From: Aphelenchoides besseyi
Taxonomy: Eukaryota; Nematoda; Chromadorea; Rhabditida; Aphelenchoididae
Direction: 5' to 3'
Assembly: GCA_024699855.1 (NCBI GenBank)
Contig: JAMPIQ010000001.1
Span: 11,780,001 to 11,844,000, forward strand
DNA: 64,000 nt
The notes beneath the pieces are model-generated. The model searched no databases, was not told where the DNA came from, and was given only the letters and a program-made list of their open reading frames with translations. The stretch's first letter is position 1. Each line of letters opens with the position of its first letter. The translations under genes were made by a program, and so were the position numbers. This document shows positions 22,967-36,078 of this stretch, piece after piece.

Positions 22967-24256
22967 ATGTGCGGTCGTGTCAAAAGAATTTCGGATCGAA
23001 TTTTAAGCCTATGGCGTGGAAATGCAATCGAACTCGATGACGAAGAACGAGATCTTGAAGAAAATGTGAGTTCATCGATGAAAGACCAAAAGACGGCTGA
23101 ATTGTCTGACGATACGATTGCTGAGGGACTTCGACAGGCCAAAAAAGAACAAGAGATCGAAGAGAAAGGAGTTTTACTTCAACTCCAAGCAGAATCGGGC
23201 ACCTTCTACAACATAATGAAAATCATTGGAAAAGGCGGTTTCGGCGAAGTGTATCAAGCGGATGTGGAGCAAGAGGGTGCGGGAGTCAAACTTCCCAGTC
23301 GTGTAGCAATCAAAGCGGAAAAAGCGATCAGTTTGAACATGGAGGTGAGCAATGAAGCAATTGAAGAGAATCACTGTGTTCATCTTAGATTCGAATTCTC
23401 AACAAAATGCGTGGTTATGTACATTTCTGCACGCTGTACGATCAAGGAGTCGATCCACGTTCTGGAAACTCGTACATGATCATGACCTTACTGGGACCGA
23501 ATTTGAGTTCCATTCGAAAAGCAATGCCACGACAACGTCTAACACTTTCAACGGCTATTCGTTGTGGAGTTCAAATGTTACACGCGATCGAAGAACTTCA
23601 TTCTCAAGGATTCGTTTCACGCGATGTCAAACCATCGAATTTCGCTATTGGATTGCCGAACGAGCAACGTCGTCTGCTTTATATGCTCGACTTTGGAATT
23701 GCTCAGGCATATTTGAACGAGAACGGTGATCCCTATCCACCAAACAACAATTGTACTTGGCGTGGAACAACTCGCTATTGTGCTCTTGCCAATCATCGTC
23801 GGCATGTGAGTTGACGTTGTTGGTCAGTTTGATTGGGTCTTCAGAGTCCATCGCCTAAAGACGACGTCGAATCGTGGTTCTATTCGATGGTCGAACTGAT
23901 TGCCGGTCGTTTGCCGTGGACTCACTTCGAAAAGTACGCAAAACAAAGGGCTTACAAAATGAAGGTCGGATGTCGAGATCGCTACCGAGATTTGTTCATT
24001 GGAGCAGTTCCATCGGAATTCGATGAGGTTTGCGATCGATCGAGTTCTTCTACCATTTTATTTAGATGCTGACGAGCATCGATGAGTACTCCTACTACAG
24101 CAAACCGGAGTATAGCAAAGTGAGCTCGAATGAACCCGACAGTCTAATCGTTTGTTTCAGTTTTACATTGCACTTATTCGTGTGATGGACAATCATGAGA
24201 TTTCGTTTTCTGACGACTATGATTGGGAACACGTCTTCGAAGAGTACATTCAATAA
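22967..24256 (+). CDS. CK1/TTBK-type protein kinase
   Basis: An acidic N-terminal extension of about 75 residues precedes the kinase domain. Visible motifs are the glycine loop IGKGGFGEVYQA, the lysine in RVAIKAEK, the helix-C Glu in LNMEIRIL, the catalytic loop SRDVKPSNFAIG, LDFGIAQAYLN, and WRGTTRYCALANHRRH followed by DDVESWFYSMVELIAGRLPW. The ALANHRRH/DDVESWFY pattern is that of the tau-tubulin-kinase-like CK1 branch, greatly expanded in nematodes and often sperm-linked. The catalytic loop reads SRD instead of HRD; the Asp is kept, so activity remains possible. The end is HVFEEYIQ, close after the kinase fold. Five exons with introns of 40-50 bases. Confidence 0.85.
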
Positions 24257-24328
24257 TCGCCGTTTATTCTTATCAGCATCAAGAGAAAAGAGAAATTTTC
24301 AGTTTGTTTCCGTTGCCTTTGAAATAAA

Positions 24329-24662
24329 ATGCGGACTTTTGTTTTGTTTTGCTTCTTGGTTGTTTTAGTTGATGCCAATCTACAATGTGAACTGTGCAAA
24401 TCGATCATCGGAATAGTCGAAAACGACCTGCTTAACGACACGAAACTGAAAGTAAGCTCGTGATCGCATTCACTCGATTTCTCTCGTTTAGCATCAAATA
24501 AACCAACAGTTCCTGGGTTCTTGCAGTGAAATAGCCGACGAAGAACAAGAAGTCTGCTCCACACTCTTCGACGTCAAACATTTCCCATTGGTTGCTGCTG
24601 AAGTTGCCAAGACCTTTGCATTGGATAGCGAAGGCGTTTGTAAGGGGGTCGGATTTTGTTGA
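24329..24662 (+). CDS. Secreted saposin-like protein
   Basis: A signal peptide (MRTFVLFCFLVVLVDA) is followed by one saposin-B domain of about 80 residues. Cysteine order fits the fold: QCELC at the start, SC and VC in the middle, GVC and GFC at the end, making three disulfides. Relatives in nematodes (caenopores/spp) permeabilise membranes or bind lipids in the gut. One intron of 50 bases. The ATG lies 72 bases after the kinase stop. The likely polyadenylation signal of the kinase (AATAAA, 24323-24328) directly abuts this start codon, and an acceptor-like ttttcag lies 27 bases upstream. Its own AATAAA is at 24725-24730. Confidence 0.8.
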
Positions 24663-27600
24663 ACAATGTGCATTGTATTACCGCATACAAACTTAAATGT
24701 TCTACATTTGTAACCTCGATGGACAATAAACATCAGAATTTGTAGGAAATAGTCAATTTGCTAAAAATACTGGTTGTTGCACACAAAATATAAAAGACGG
24801 GTCGTCGTTGATTGGCTTCATTTGTTTGGAAACATCAGTTCGGCTTTGTATTCGACGTGCATGAACTTTTGCGTCAATTTTTGGTATCTAAGCAATCAAG
24901 CATAGACTATTTTTCGTTGGCATATTCAAACAGTATGAAGAACCAGTTGTGCCGACAGAACGTAATTCTGAAAATCGGCGTGAGAACGCAAAACCAAAAC
25001 ACGGACCTTGACGGCTTCGAGTTATCTGTTGACCAGCGGTCGCTTGCGGCTTCACATTAATTCACTCATTTCCCAAGATCTTCAGTTACAGAGTCTCAAC
25101 TCCAAGCTCGTGAGAGAGAATAATTCTTGATTAGTTAGTGTTACCAATATACTTCCTTCGCTGTGTCGGATATTGCATTTGTAGAATTCATTTTCTTGAC
25201 GTATTACCGTTATCCATGAAATTAACTGACCACTGATCAGTTAGCGACTAATCGCTTTTTGTTCAAAGACCTTAAATCTCCTGTTCGGTGCATTCCCGAC
25301 ATCTTTCTCATTCGGTTGTCGTGAATACCATGAGAAAGATCTTAAATCCTTCTATGAGCGCATTAAGTTCAGTATCTTTGCCATTTACGATAATTTTTAT
25401 GGATTAGAGGAGTGCCTGATTTGGTATCTCAAATTTTACCATTACGCTTCTTGCAATTCAAATTAACATACTTCGACTTTCACACGACGCCCACAAATGC
25501 AAAGATTTGGACGATCTTCACGCCTTCGGGCCGCGGGTTCGAACGTCCAAGTGTTTTTGTTCATCTTCATTGGGAGTTCTATTTGACCTCTTCGGTAAAG
25601 AAGAAGTCTTAGTTGTGAATTGACCTTAAATTGTGTGTGAATTGAGAGTTGCAGACTTTTACTGCAAACACCAAAAGTTGACGTTTGTTTTGGAATCTAT
25701 AGTTGGCGCTATTCTTGCTGAATACGTGGAAGCTTGGCATTCAATTACCTGAAATGTCAACAAAGAGTTTTGTTTTTTATTCGCGTGCTTCTAGTCGGCA
25801 GTTTGTGACACAATTATGTTGAAAAGTTTATTGGGTTAGTGGTTGGAAGAACAATCTTTGGTTGCTTGTTCGATGTTTATGTCTGACAAGACGTCTTGAA
25901 AAATGATCTTTTGACAAGTCGAATAAGAGACGGTAATTATGAAATGCATCGCGTCTAATTGATTCTCGTTCTCTGGCTCCTGGGAATTTTTAGCCTAGAT
26001 GAACATTTTGACATTTTAACACTCCGAAGCTAAAGGACATTTCTGGCGGCGGATCATCTGTTTTCCCCGTTTAGTCACTCCGAACTTTGGTCCACGATCT
26101 ATTCGTAAACACAATGATAAAGCAGAGATAGTTTTGGTTTGATCTGAGATTAATGGGGCGATAACAATGCTTTTGGATAATCCAGCAGCCATAAACATCC
26201 TTGTTGTTCCATGAAGCTAATCGTTTCATGGACGCACGTGTTCGTCACTGTACGGTGACTAAATAAAGGTCGTGTGTTTACCGTGCTTCTAATCTGTTCG
26301 CAACTGGCACTCAGGAGTTTCGGGTCATCGATTGTGCATGTCTTGCTAACAATCGTTAAGTGGTTTTTCGACCTTTTTTCAACGCAAAACTTTCCAGTTG
26401 ATTAATTTAATAACGAACGTTTCAATTGTCGAACAGATTTGCGGCTATTTTGGCTGTCAGCAACACTCTCGTTCTCTTTGGACTTCGATCTCTGTATTAG
26501 GACAACGGTCTTTAAGAAAGAGTTTTGAAATTTGCGTGTTTCTTTACAATATTCTGCAAGAGAAGTTCCGAGAGTTTGTCAGCGTTGTTGGTGGAACGTC
26601 TAGTTGCTTCTCGATTTGCACTACACTTTCGGTACTTGACAGTGTCATCTAAGCCGGCCGTTGATAGACGGACATCTTGGCGTCACTTGAACGAATGCAA
26701 TTAGATTAGCTGAAGTTTATTTAAGTACCAGTTTTCAATGAGTCGGGAACACGGAACGCTTGAGTTCGACATCACAATTCGAAAATTGGGACATGTTCGC
26801 GAGTCGGAGGTAATCAGTTTTCAGTGTGCCGGGAAGAATAACGCTTTTATGCTCTCCGTTCATAATTCCATCGTCACTTTCTGCTTTGTCCTCAAAATCC
26901 TGTCGAACACAAGTTGTCCAGACGTTTGAGAGTTTGATTCGACATCTACTGCAGCTTTCTTTAATGGACTTAAGTTCGCTCGTTTTGACAATTACCGTAA
27001 ATTCCAGACCGCAGAGAACAACGGAAATTAGAATTGCGCTCTCTCGGTCTTCTTGCGGTTTCAAAGAAAACATGGATTTATGCTCATGATGCTTTTTTTA
27101 TCGTGGCCGCTACGGATTATATTTCTCAAGCCCACACAAGGTTTTGAATCTTTTGTCATAATAAACTTCAAGAGCATCAAATACTCTCGATGAATGACGC
27201 CAAATGCCTTCTGATTCCCATATTTTCAATTCTAATTGTGATATTTGTTACGAAAGGCTGGCTCCGTTATTGCAATAGACGGGCGTTGATGAATGAACGA
27301 AAAAAGTTGGGCAACTCGCCAATAGAATGAACCCAAGAACTTTGATTACCGAGAACATCGAGTAAGTCAACTGGTGGAGTTCGAACTGAGCGGAGTTAAT
27401 CGGATTTACGTTCGAAAACAGCTCGATTTCGTTCATGAATACTCTTCGGCTCTTTTGCTTTGGTCATTTCGTTCAATCGACGTCACACTCATTTGAACGT
27501 CTTTTCGTTATTTAGAGTCATTTCACGTTCTTCCTCAATCTGTTCGCGCGACCAAAAGTCTCAAGTCCATTGCGTTTATCGACCTTTCTGTTTGTCACCG

Positions 27601-27681
27601 GCATTGACACGTTTTGAGACGGTCGATTTCACATTTTGTTCCTGGTCTTATAAGTCAATTGGTTTTCTTGCAGGTTTGGAA
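24663..27681. other. Gene-poor 3 kb stretch
   Basis: No recognisable protein was found on either strand. The longest frame is 112 codons on the minus strand (26735-27073) with no domain or splice support. A small perfect inverted repeat (ATCTTTCTCAT / ATGAGAAAGAT) occurs near 25.3 kb. An acceptor-like ttgcag sits just ahead of the receptor ATG, so a 5' untranslated exon of the GPCR may lie here. Confidence 0.45.
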
Positions 27682-30600
27682 ATGGCAAGCGAAAACGACA
27701 CTTCACTACCGAACGAATTGCTTATAAAAACACCGGAGATTCCCTGGTGTTTTGACCTCATACTTTACTACAAATCAAACGAGGATGACGATCAAGCACG
27801 AACAATTCTCGAGCAATTGGAAACGTGAGTCATTTTTAATTATACTCCTGAACCCATTGAACTAATTGAAAACACTGTTCAGTTGTTTTTGGCTTTTTAA
27901 AACCAACTCTCAGGCCTTTTGTGTGCTTCAACAAACGTCTGAAGTGACTATGTATTTTTATTAGTTCGATGAACTTCCTTAATTTAATAGAATTTGCGTG
28001 ATATTCCATCATTTAGATATTCCAAGTTCAGTTTTTACATCAATGGCGTCGTCACATGTCTTCTTGCAAGTTTTGGACTTCTCGGGAACTTGATGTTCGT
28101 TTACCAAGTAGGTCATTAGAATGCTGAAGAGCGAACTTTAAATCTTTTAATCCGGAAATTATCTTCTATACAAAAGATCAATTTCGGACGTCATTAACAT
28201 AGTGAGATTATTTTGTTATTAACTTGAACGAAGAAAGGAATTGTAACATTTTTGGAGAACAAAAAGTACGAATTTGGATCTTTTAGCTACTGGCATTGTC
28301 TGTTTGCAAAGAAGCCCATGACAGTGTTGAGAATATCAAAATAATACTGTAATCACTCAATGACTCAATATTTACATCAAAATCAAAAGTAAATTTTAGA
28401 TTCACAAATCACGATACTTCTCCCGACGATTAGCATTTCATTTAAGTGCTCTTTGCGTTTGGGATATGTAAGCTAAACTTTTACTAGAAGGTTTATGAGT
28501 CATTTCAATTGCAGGGCTCTTCTTCTGTGTTGTCTTCTAACCTACGGAATTGTGTCGCTACACTACGGTATTATTCCAATTGTGGGAATTGTAGCTTACC
28601 TGTTATACTTTTTTCAACCATTCGCGAGTCTTTGTGTCACGGCCTCAATATGGCAGGTGGTTGTCATTTCATTGGAGAGGTAAAGACTTGTTTTCTTTAT
28701 GTTTGAACAATGAATAGCTGGAAATCAACAGAAATGATTAATCCGATTGTGAAAATACAATTAGCAAATCGTTGTTTTCCAAATAACCAAAACACAGAAT
28801 TAAAGATTGTTCAACGATATAATCGTGCAAATTTGCAGATATACAGCCGTCAGTAAACCGCTGGAGCAGAGGACCAGGAACGCGCAGTTTTCGGTACGCG
28901 CAATTTGTCTGGGAATATCACTAGGTGCTTTTCTTCTCAACATGGCAAGCCTGCCATTCGAACGTCAACTCACTCCTTGTTACGAATTCACTCAAGAAGG
29001 ATTCGTAGAAAACACAATGATTGCACAAGAAGATATAGTAAACAATCAGTATTACGCGATTTGTAAGCCTTCGACAAGTGATTATCAAAACCAATGAGTT
29101 TTCAGTGGTCCACTTGATTCCCGATATCATCTTTCGAGCTCCAACGCCCATCATTTTAATCGCCATTTTGACAGTACGAACACTGACAATTTGTTCGAGA
29201 CGAACTGTTGGCGGTCAGATAATTCAGTCGCGTCGAAGCGTTCACTATATGTTAACGATTTTGAACATAAAATTCATTATGTGCAACACTCTCTACGTTT
29301 TCAACACAAGTAAGACCTTTTGATGAATTGGAAGCTAGAAATGCAGCTGCCAAACATATTTTTTGTTCAATTAACTTGTTTGAAACCGAAAAGAACGTTT
29401 GTTCTTTAAGTTTTCTGATTACTCACTTTGTTTCCATCAATGAACTTTTGCTTTCAGTTCTTGTCGAAGTGATTGGGTTCGGTGGAAAGACGAGCAGCCA
29501 ACAGACCGAATTGGAAATGGAACAGTACATACGATCGTTGTATCTGACCGATTTCTCCAACTTGTTGTTGGCATTTCACAGCGCCACAAATTGGTTGATT
29601 TTTTATCATTGGCCAAAACTTGGAAGCGTAAGTCTTATCATCACAAACCCGCTTGCTTACTCTCGATCTTTAGTCCAAAAAATATTCCACGCTTACAATC
29701 ACATCGTCGAGCAGCAGCGCAAAGTCGACGGCAATCGATCGAAATGCGGCGGAGCTTTTGCTTTCAAAGTTTTCTGCACAAAAATACAAAATAAGCAGTG
29801 AGATTTTGTTGGCTGTAAGTTCATTGCTAACCACTAGATTCCTGATTGTCGAATTTCTAGTTGTGCAAAGATTCACCAACAATGTCTTTTCAACTGATGG
29901 GTCGTGAACTGGCAACGAGCAACACGGTGGAGTCTGCCAACTCGGCTACGACTACTGCTGCTTCACGGGCTGCTCAAGTTGAACGTCAACAACAACAACA
30001 AGCCCAATTACACAAACACGCGGTTGAATTGGCCACAGTGATCGGTAATTTGCGAATGCTAATCACACAGTTAACTTGTTGTTCAGAAGAAGTTTTGTTT
30101 GCACTGACCAGCAAAGGTTTTTCGATCGTCGAATGGCGCGAATTATGCCGGCAAATTGGATATAAACATCAATACGTGGGTAACTATTGCGGCGCCGAAC
30201 AATGGAAAATGGTACGTGACATATTGGTCGCATCGATGAATCAAACGGGATCAAAGTAAGTTGACAAACGCTCGAATTGTAATTGAATTTGCTTAGATGG
30301 TACGGTTCAAAAGTTCATCAAATTGGGGCTCAGAATTTGCAAAAAACCATGATGAAGGTATTCAACTACGCTCTACGTGAAATGAAAAGTGGTGCTCTGT
30401 GTGCAATGGTTGACGCATCGCATCAAGTTAGTTCGTTTATAGCTGCTGTAACTAAACATGAAATTTAGCAAATTCGTGCATTTAAAACGCCCGAAATGAA
30501 CAACAAAAATGCAGTTAACCGAGTTGGAACGATTGCTGCAGCGTCAACGATTAATTTTGCCAGTTCGGCGATTGGAACCAAACGAACATCACGAAAGGAC

Positions 30601-30792
30601 GTCGGCTCATGGCGACCACATCGCGAATCATTGAAAGCTGTAGATTCGTTTTGCAATTGCTCACTCGATTCAGCAACTTTGGAGTCACCCACCGTTCATT
30701 CACGTTCTCGAACTATTTTGTCGCGATTCAGTTTCTTGACGACGTCGAGTTGTAGTAACGGCGAAGCGATGTTGGAGAAGAACGTCTATTGA
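27682..30792 (+). CDS. Rhodopsin-class GPCR with a very long C-terminal tail
   Basis: The first part is a seven-helix receptor resembling FMRFamide-type neuropeptide receptors. TM1 contains VTCLLASFGLLGNLMFVYQ, TM2 RRLAFHLSALCVWDM, and TM3 ends SLERYTAVSKPLEQR in place of DRY. TM7 reads FHSATNWLIFYHWP, equivalent to the NPxxY region. After TM7 the frame continues in phase through four more exons (about 325 residues): a Ser/Thr-rich stretch, SPTMSFQLMGREL, a poly-Gln run, and a helical, cysteine-bearing stretch starting near LATVIGNLRMLITQLTCC and including WRELCRQIGY. It ends EAMLEKNVY, with AATAAA at 30833-30838. C. elegans GLB-33 is a precedent for a GPCR fused to a globin, but I do not see a clear globin signature here. 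Confidence 0.75.
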
Positions 30793-31194
30793 TCTTTTTG
30801 TACTGACGGGTTATTTATCGTTTAGACATAATAATAAACTAGTTCTATGACATAGAGAAGGATATACTTGATGATAGCAACGCATGTGACTAACCAGAGA
30901 TTTGAATTGGAATCCAGAAGCCAAATTCGGACTGAGGGCTTTGATAAATGCGCACATGAACAAAAAATCGTAGCTGATGTTCGATGATCTTTGTACTTGG
31001 TTTCAATTCTTTGAGTAGACCATCAACCCAGACATTGTCGCCGCGAACTTGTCATTGATTGTCGTTTTTCTTTGTCTCGGCACGCAAAATTTCAAATCGC
31101 TTTTGAACTCGAAGCTAAGCGACAGCTTGAGAATCTTTGCGTTTTTATCGTTTTTGGTCAATTTTATTTCGCGATTCACATTTTCTTTCTAAAA
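30793..31194. other. Spacer after the GPCR
   Basis: About 400 bases carrying the GPCR poly(A) signal near 30833 and the probable promoter of the next gene. Nothing else seen. Confidence 0.4.
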
Positions 31195-31720
31195 ATGTCG
31201 ACGAAACCTCCGAAGAATACGATGAGCTCGAGCGTTCAGACCAGAGCCGCACATAAACGTGAGTTCAGAACATTCATTGCGATTTTCGTGTTTAGAAGCA
31301 GTGCAAGAGAAAATTCAACAATTGGAATCACTACGCGATCAAGAAGTGGAGAAGAACGTTGTAGTTGCTGATGAGCTCTACAATTGTCGACGCAAAACAA
31401 AGAAGGTGGTCAGAGAAGTTACCGCTAAAGATCTCCAGAAAGTGGTGAGTTGGACCTTCTGTTCAGTTATTCGTTCTTTTAAGCTCACGTGTCCGTTGGA
31501 ACCGTTGAAACTGGAACTCGAAAAACCCGTGGATCCAGCACTTGAATCGGAAAATCAACGAGAATTCGAAGAGAAGTTGAACGATTTCGAACGCCATAAA
31601 CAAGAGGTTAGTAGTTCGGTTTCTTTGCTTTTCATTTCGACTTTACAGCAAACCGAGAAACTCGCTCAATTGTGGGAAAAAAAGGAGAATATGATTCGAC
31701 TTTCAAATTTAATTTCCTGA
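31195..31720 (+). CDS. Small coiled-coil protein, unknown
   Basis: Four exons give about 125 residues beginning MSTKPPKNTMSSSVQTRAAH. The middle (VQEKIQQLESLRDQEVEKNV) and the end (REFEEKLNDFERHKQEQTEK) are charged heptad-like helices. The protein ends RLSNLIS. No family is recognised; such proteins often are subunits of larger assemblies. The stop lies 54 bases from the SURF1 stop on the other strand. Confidence 0.6.
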
Positions 31721-31774
31721 TTTTTTTGCTCTGTATAACAATTTATTGTGCCTATCAAATAAACAACTCAGAAA

Positions 31775-32913
31775 TTAAACACGTCGCAGATACTTCACTC
31801 CCCACATTCCGAGTGTGACGGCGGACAGAGTGAACCTGAAAACAGAAATTGAGAGGGTTTACATCCTTCACTTGCCAAGTAATCAGATAGGAAAGATGTT
31901 GATTGGCCGGATTGATGTTTGTTTGACCGCCAATTGGACCGTAACGTTCTTTTTGATCGTAGACCGCTTCAACGTAGATCGGCAATGAACCACATCGAAT
32001 GGCCATCTCTTCGAAGTTCTTGTAAAACCAAACGTCGCGTTCCGGTATGTTATCGGAGATATATCGTGGTCGCTGAACATACGAAACAATTTTGAATAGA
32101 ATCGTCTTAACATACTGGTTCCGATTTGCGTACAATCGCTTCGATTTCCACCGTGCCTTCCTGTTTCTTTCGTTGCTTCTCATCCTCGAGCTTATGTCGC
32201 GGCAACCATCCACGATTAACCATAACAATGATGCTAAAAAGACCGATTATGATTGTAATATAAGCGAGTTTACTTTGTCCCTTCGATCAGCATCGGTGTA
32301 ATGAAATGACCTCCGTGACTCGATGAAGCGGCGTTTCCAATCATTCCACCTTCTGCACGATCATCGAAAGCCTCGTCGAAACGACCACGTGGTTGAATAA
32401 TAAACTCACGATCGTACAAGAAACGACCTTTGAGTTTAACGCGTCTATACTCGAGATCATCAATCGATTCCAAACTGAATTCGTTCATAAAACACAATCA
32501 GATGAAACTCACTCGTTAACTGGAAAGTCGATAGCCTTTTCACTTGTTTGTTTCTTCAACTTTGCTATGAGTTCTTCTTTCCACTGTAATCTGTAGACTT
32601 GCCACACTCCCAACGAGAATGTAGTGGCAGGAACAATCTGAAAATCGTGGTCGTTGAGCAGTTCACAGAACTCGATTACTCACCAACAAACATAGCGAAC
32701 CAATAGTAATGTTCTGTTTCTTCTTAGTCGTTTCAACTTTCGAGCGATCGTTCAACTAAAAATCAACATTTAACGATCGTCAGTGTTTCGAATTCAATTT
32801 CTCACTTTGATAACTTCGACAGGTTCATCTCGCCGATGGGAAGAGCGTCGTAAGGGTCGAGCAAGAGACGAACTAACGATATTGAATCGTGTTCGTGAAA
32901 CGACGGCAAACAT
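31775..32913 (-). CDS. SURF1: SURF1, cytochrome c oxidase assembly factor
   Basis: SURF1 is an inner-membrane protein needed for early assembly of cytochrome c oxidase (heme a delivery to COX1). The N-terminus is basic (MFAVVSRTRFNIVSSSLARP), a plausible mitochondrial presequence. A first transmembrane segment with SLGVWQVYRLQWK follows, then the intermembrane domain with IDDLEYRRVKLKGRFLYDRE, GGHFITPM, MVNRGWLPR, PERDVWFYKNFEEMA and RYGPIGGQTNI, and a second membrane segment after HLSYLITW. The two-helix layout and block order are diagnostic. Six exons with short introns. Confidence 0.92.
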
Positions 32914-33159
32914 TCTTTGATGTGAATGAAAGGATGTTTTCTATCAGTCAAAATATCCGCAGTAAAACACGTTGACCAGCAAACTCTGATTGTTTGTAAA
33001 CTTCAGCTACAGGATGTGACTTTGTTTATTTGGAGTTTATGCACTGGACTACAATGAAACGAGAAGAAATTAAAGTTTTGAGAAGTGTACAATTTGCTAC
33101 GGTTTACATAAATGATGACGAAGTGATTATCGTTGTGGTGATTAGCGAACATCAAAGGT

Positions 33160-33799
<640 letters not shown>

Positions 33800-35902
33800 A
33801 TGACATCGAGCAAAATTGGAACCAATCTTATTTTTTGTGCCGAAAATGTAAGTTTTTTGTCGAATAGTCTGTTTCGTTCACAAGTTGCTGGAATTTCAAA
33901 ATCTGGAGAACTTGAATCTGAAACCTCCAGATGTTCAAGAAATCTCCTGTTGTCAGTAAAGTCGTCATTTACATTCGCTGTTTAGGTCAAATTCCGACAA
34001 AGTGGTCCCGGGAAATCGCCGATGGGCGTTTTGTCGGCATTCCAAGACCGAGTCGAATGGAAACAGAACGGAGCAACTGATCCACTTCTAATTGTTCCGT
34101 ACAGCAATCTGCGAAGTAAGTTCGTTGACATCTCGAACGTTTCATTTTTCTTTTCAGTGCAAAAGGTCTCAGCGCCGAACAAAGAGAAAGTTCAGTTGCA
34201 ATTACTTTTCCACAACAACGATCAAGCGACGTTCGTCTTTCTGCAGCCTGAAGGCCGAGAGAAACAAGTTTCTGAACGAGATGGGATCAAGGACGCAATT
34301 CAAACGGCTCTGATTCATTTCCGACAAGTTCATCACGAAGTAGGAAACGAAATGTTGATGTTGATTACCGGTTTTGTAGGATACGGATCGTGCTAAAAGA
34401 ACGCAAAACGATGCATTGGAAGCGAAGAAGAAGTTTCTGAAAGAAAACGAGCATCTTCAGATACTTTACCGTTATCTAGTCTCATCGAAATTGATATCGC
34501 CGGGGGACTTTTGGTCGTTGCACAATGTTCCTGTTGTCTACAAAGATCAATTGGGTATTCCGAGCGGATTTCTGAACTCGATCAGTCAAACCGAAGAAAA
34601 CAATCGAATTCACTTGAATCTGTCCATGGACACAATCAGAGCCATTTTCAAAACATATCCCGTTGGTAAGCGTCAATCGTAATGTAGTTCTTGAATTTGC
34701 TTTCAGTCGAAAAAAAACATCTTGAACTCGTACCGCATGCGATGAATGAACAAGAATTTTGGGCAAAGTTTTTCCAATCTCATTACTTTCATCGTGAACG
34801 AGACATGAACGAAGATCCAAACGATCCGTTTTTTGACTGCGACAAAAACGACGTGAAAGATATGTTGGAAGAAAAAGGATCATTGAAATTTCGACCGACC
34901 ATCGATTTCAACTATTTGCTTGAGGACTTGGGGATTGTATCCGAAATTGTAAGATTATAGCTAACAATCATAGGACAGTAAAATTTAGCGTCAAAACAAT
35001 TACGGATCGAATCGAAACAACGAAGATGAGGAAGTAGATCGATTGGTGCGTCGTTGTAATTATCATTCTGGTCGCTTGTTGAGCACATTGATGGAGGAAA
35101 CGAACAAAGACGATGTAAGGAGACCTTACAACGACTATTAGATCTTATAATGAACGTTTTCTGAGCTGTTCAATTTAGACGGCAATGGAAGTTGATGTTC
35201 CAAAGGTTAAGAGTCACGTTTCATATGCTTTGGACTTGGAAAGCTCTGAATTGGCTGGTACAGGATATACGAATACTCAGGATGGAGGACAGGATGTTAA
35301 CTTACGACCATCGGATTTCGAGCAGAAACCTAGAGAATACGATCCGACAACGGCTAAACGCTTTAAATCCACGATCTTGTCGTTGACTGCTGAGACAACG
35401 TGCACTGAGGTTGTTTGTCCGATGAGTTCTCGTAATGTATGTTCATAGGATTTCATTCGAAGATTTTTCGACGACCTAATCGACAATCCCTCATACGTTG
35501 AGAAGCAGGAAGCATACGAAGATTTTTGCAAGACTTTGAAGTCACAGGCTTTGAATGATGTGAAATCGTTGTATCCAGTGACACGTGAACTTCTTCGACA
35601 TTTTTGGATTTGTGTTCCGCCTAAAACACCGGAAGCAGCAGAAAAGGTAAAGTATAGTTTGCTTTTCCATCTGTATATGTTTTCGTTTAGTTGGAACGAA
35701 TGAACGAAACGATCAATAAGTTTTCTGACATGCTCTCAATGCATTCGAGTGGTAAAATCAGTCCAAAACATGTAAGCAAATATGCCAACTACTAGTCTCT
35801 TAATCAATAGATCTTCAGATGGAACGTCTGTTTTTCATGATTTCAAAAGCAAAAGAAAAGTACGCGGAAATGAAACAACAATCAACGAATGGAATTAGTT
35901 AG
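33800..35902 (+). CDS. GTF2H1: TFIIH core subunit p62 (GTF2H1)
   Basis: p62 is the structural subunit of TFIIH, used in transcription initiation and nucleotide excision repair. The start is MTSSKIGTNLIFCAENVKFR. A PH-like domain follows (GVLSAFQDRVEWKQNG, KVQLQLLFHNNDQATFVFLQ), then BSD-type helices with LLQ-like LISPGDFWS and the family hallmark EFWAKFFQSHYFHRERD. The C-terminal helical part includes YPVTRELLRHFWICVP and ends QQSTNGIS. About ten exons, introns 40-70 bases. Gene order and length (about 530 residues) agree with animal p62. Confidence 0.92.
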
Positions 35903-36078
35903 AAGTTATTTACGAATTTTCTGGAACATTGTTACTGTCGTGATCTTGTTTTCTTTTACACGGGTTTTTGTTTTTCACATAAAAAGAAATTCACTTTTGT
36001 TTTCATGAAATGTACATGTTGTTATTTAACAGAATATTTCGAGATTAGAGAAGTGATGTAGAATAACTAATTCAGAAG

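Noticed and set aside
25520..25550. GGGTTCGAAC, similar to the T-loop of a tRNA
   Set aside because: No acceptor stem, D-loop or anticodon arm could be built around it.
26735..27073. 112-codon minus-strand frame in the gene-poor region
   Set aside because: No domain, no splice chain, and an overlapping plus-strand frame of similar quality; probably chance.
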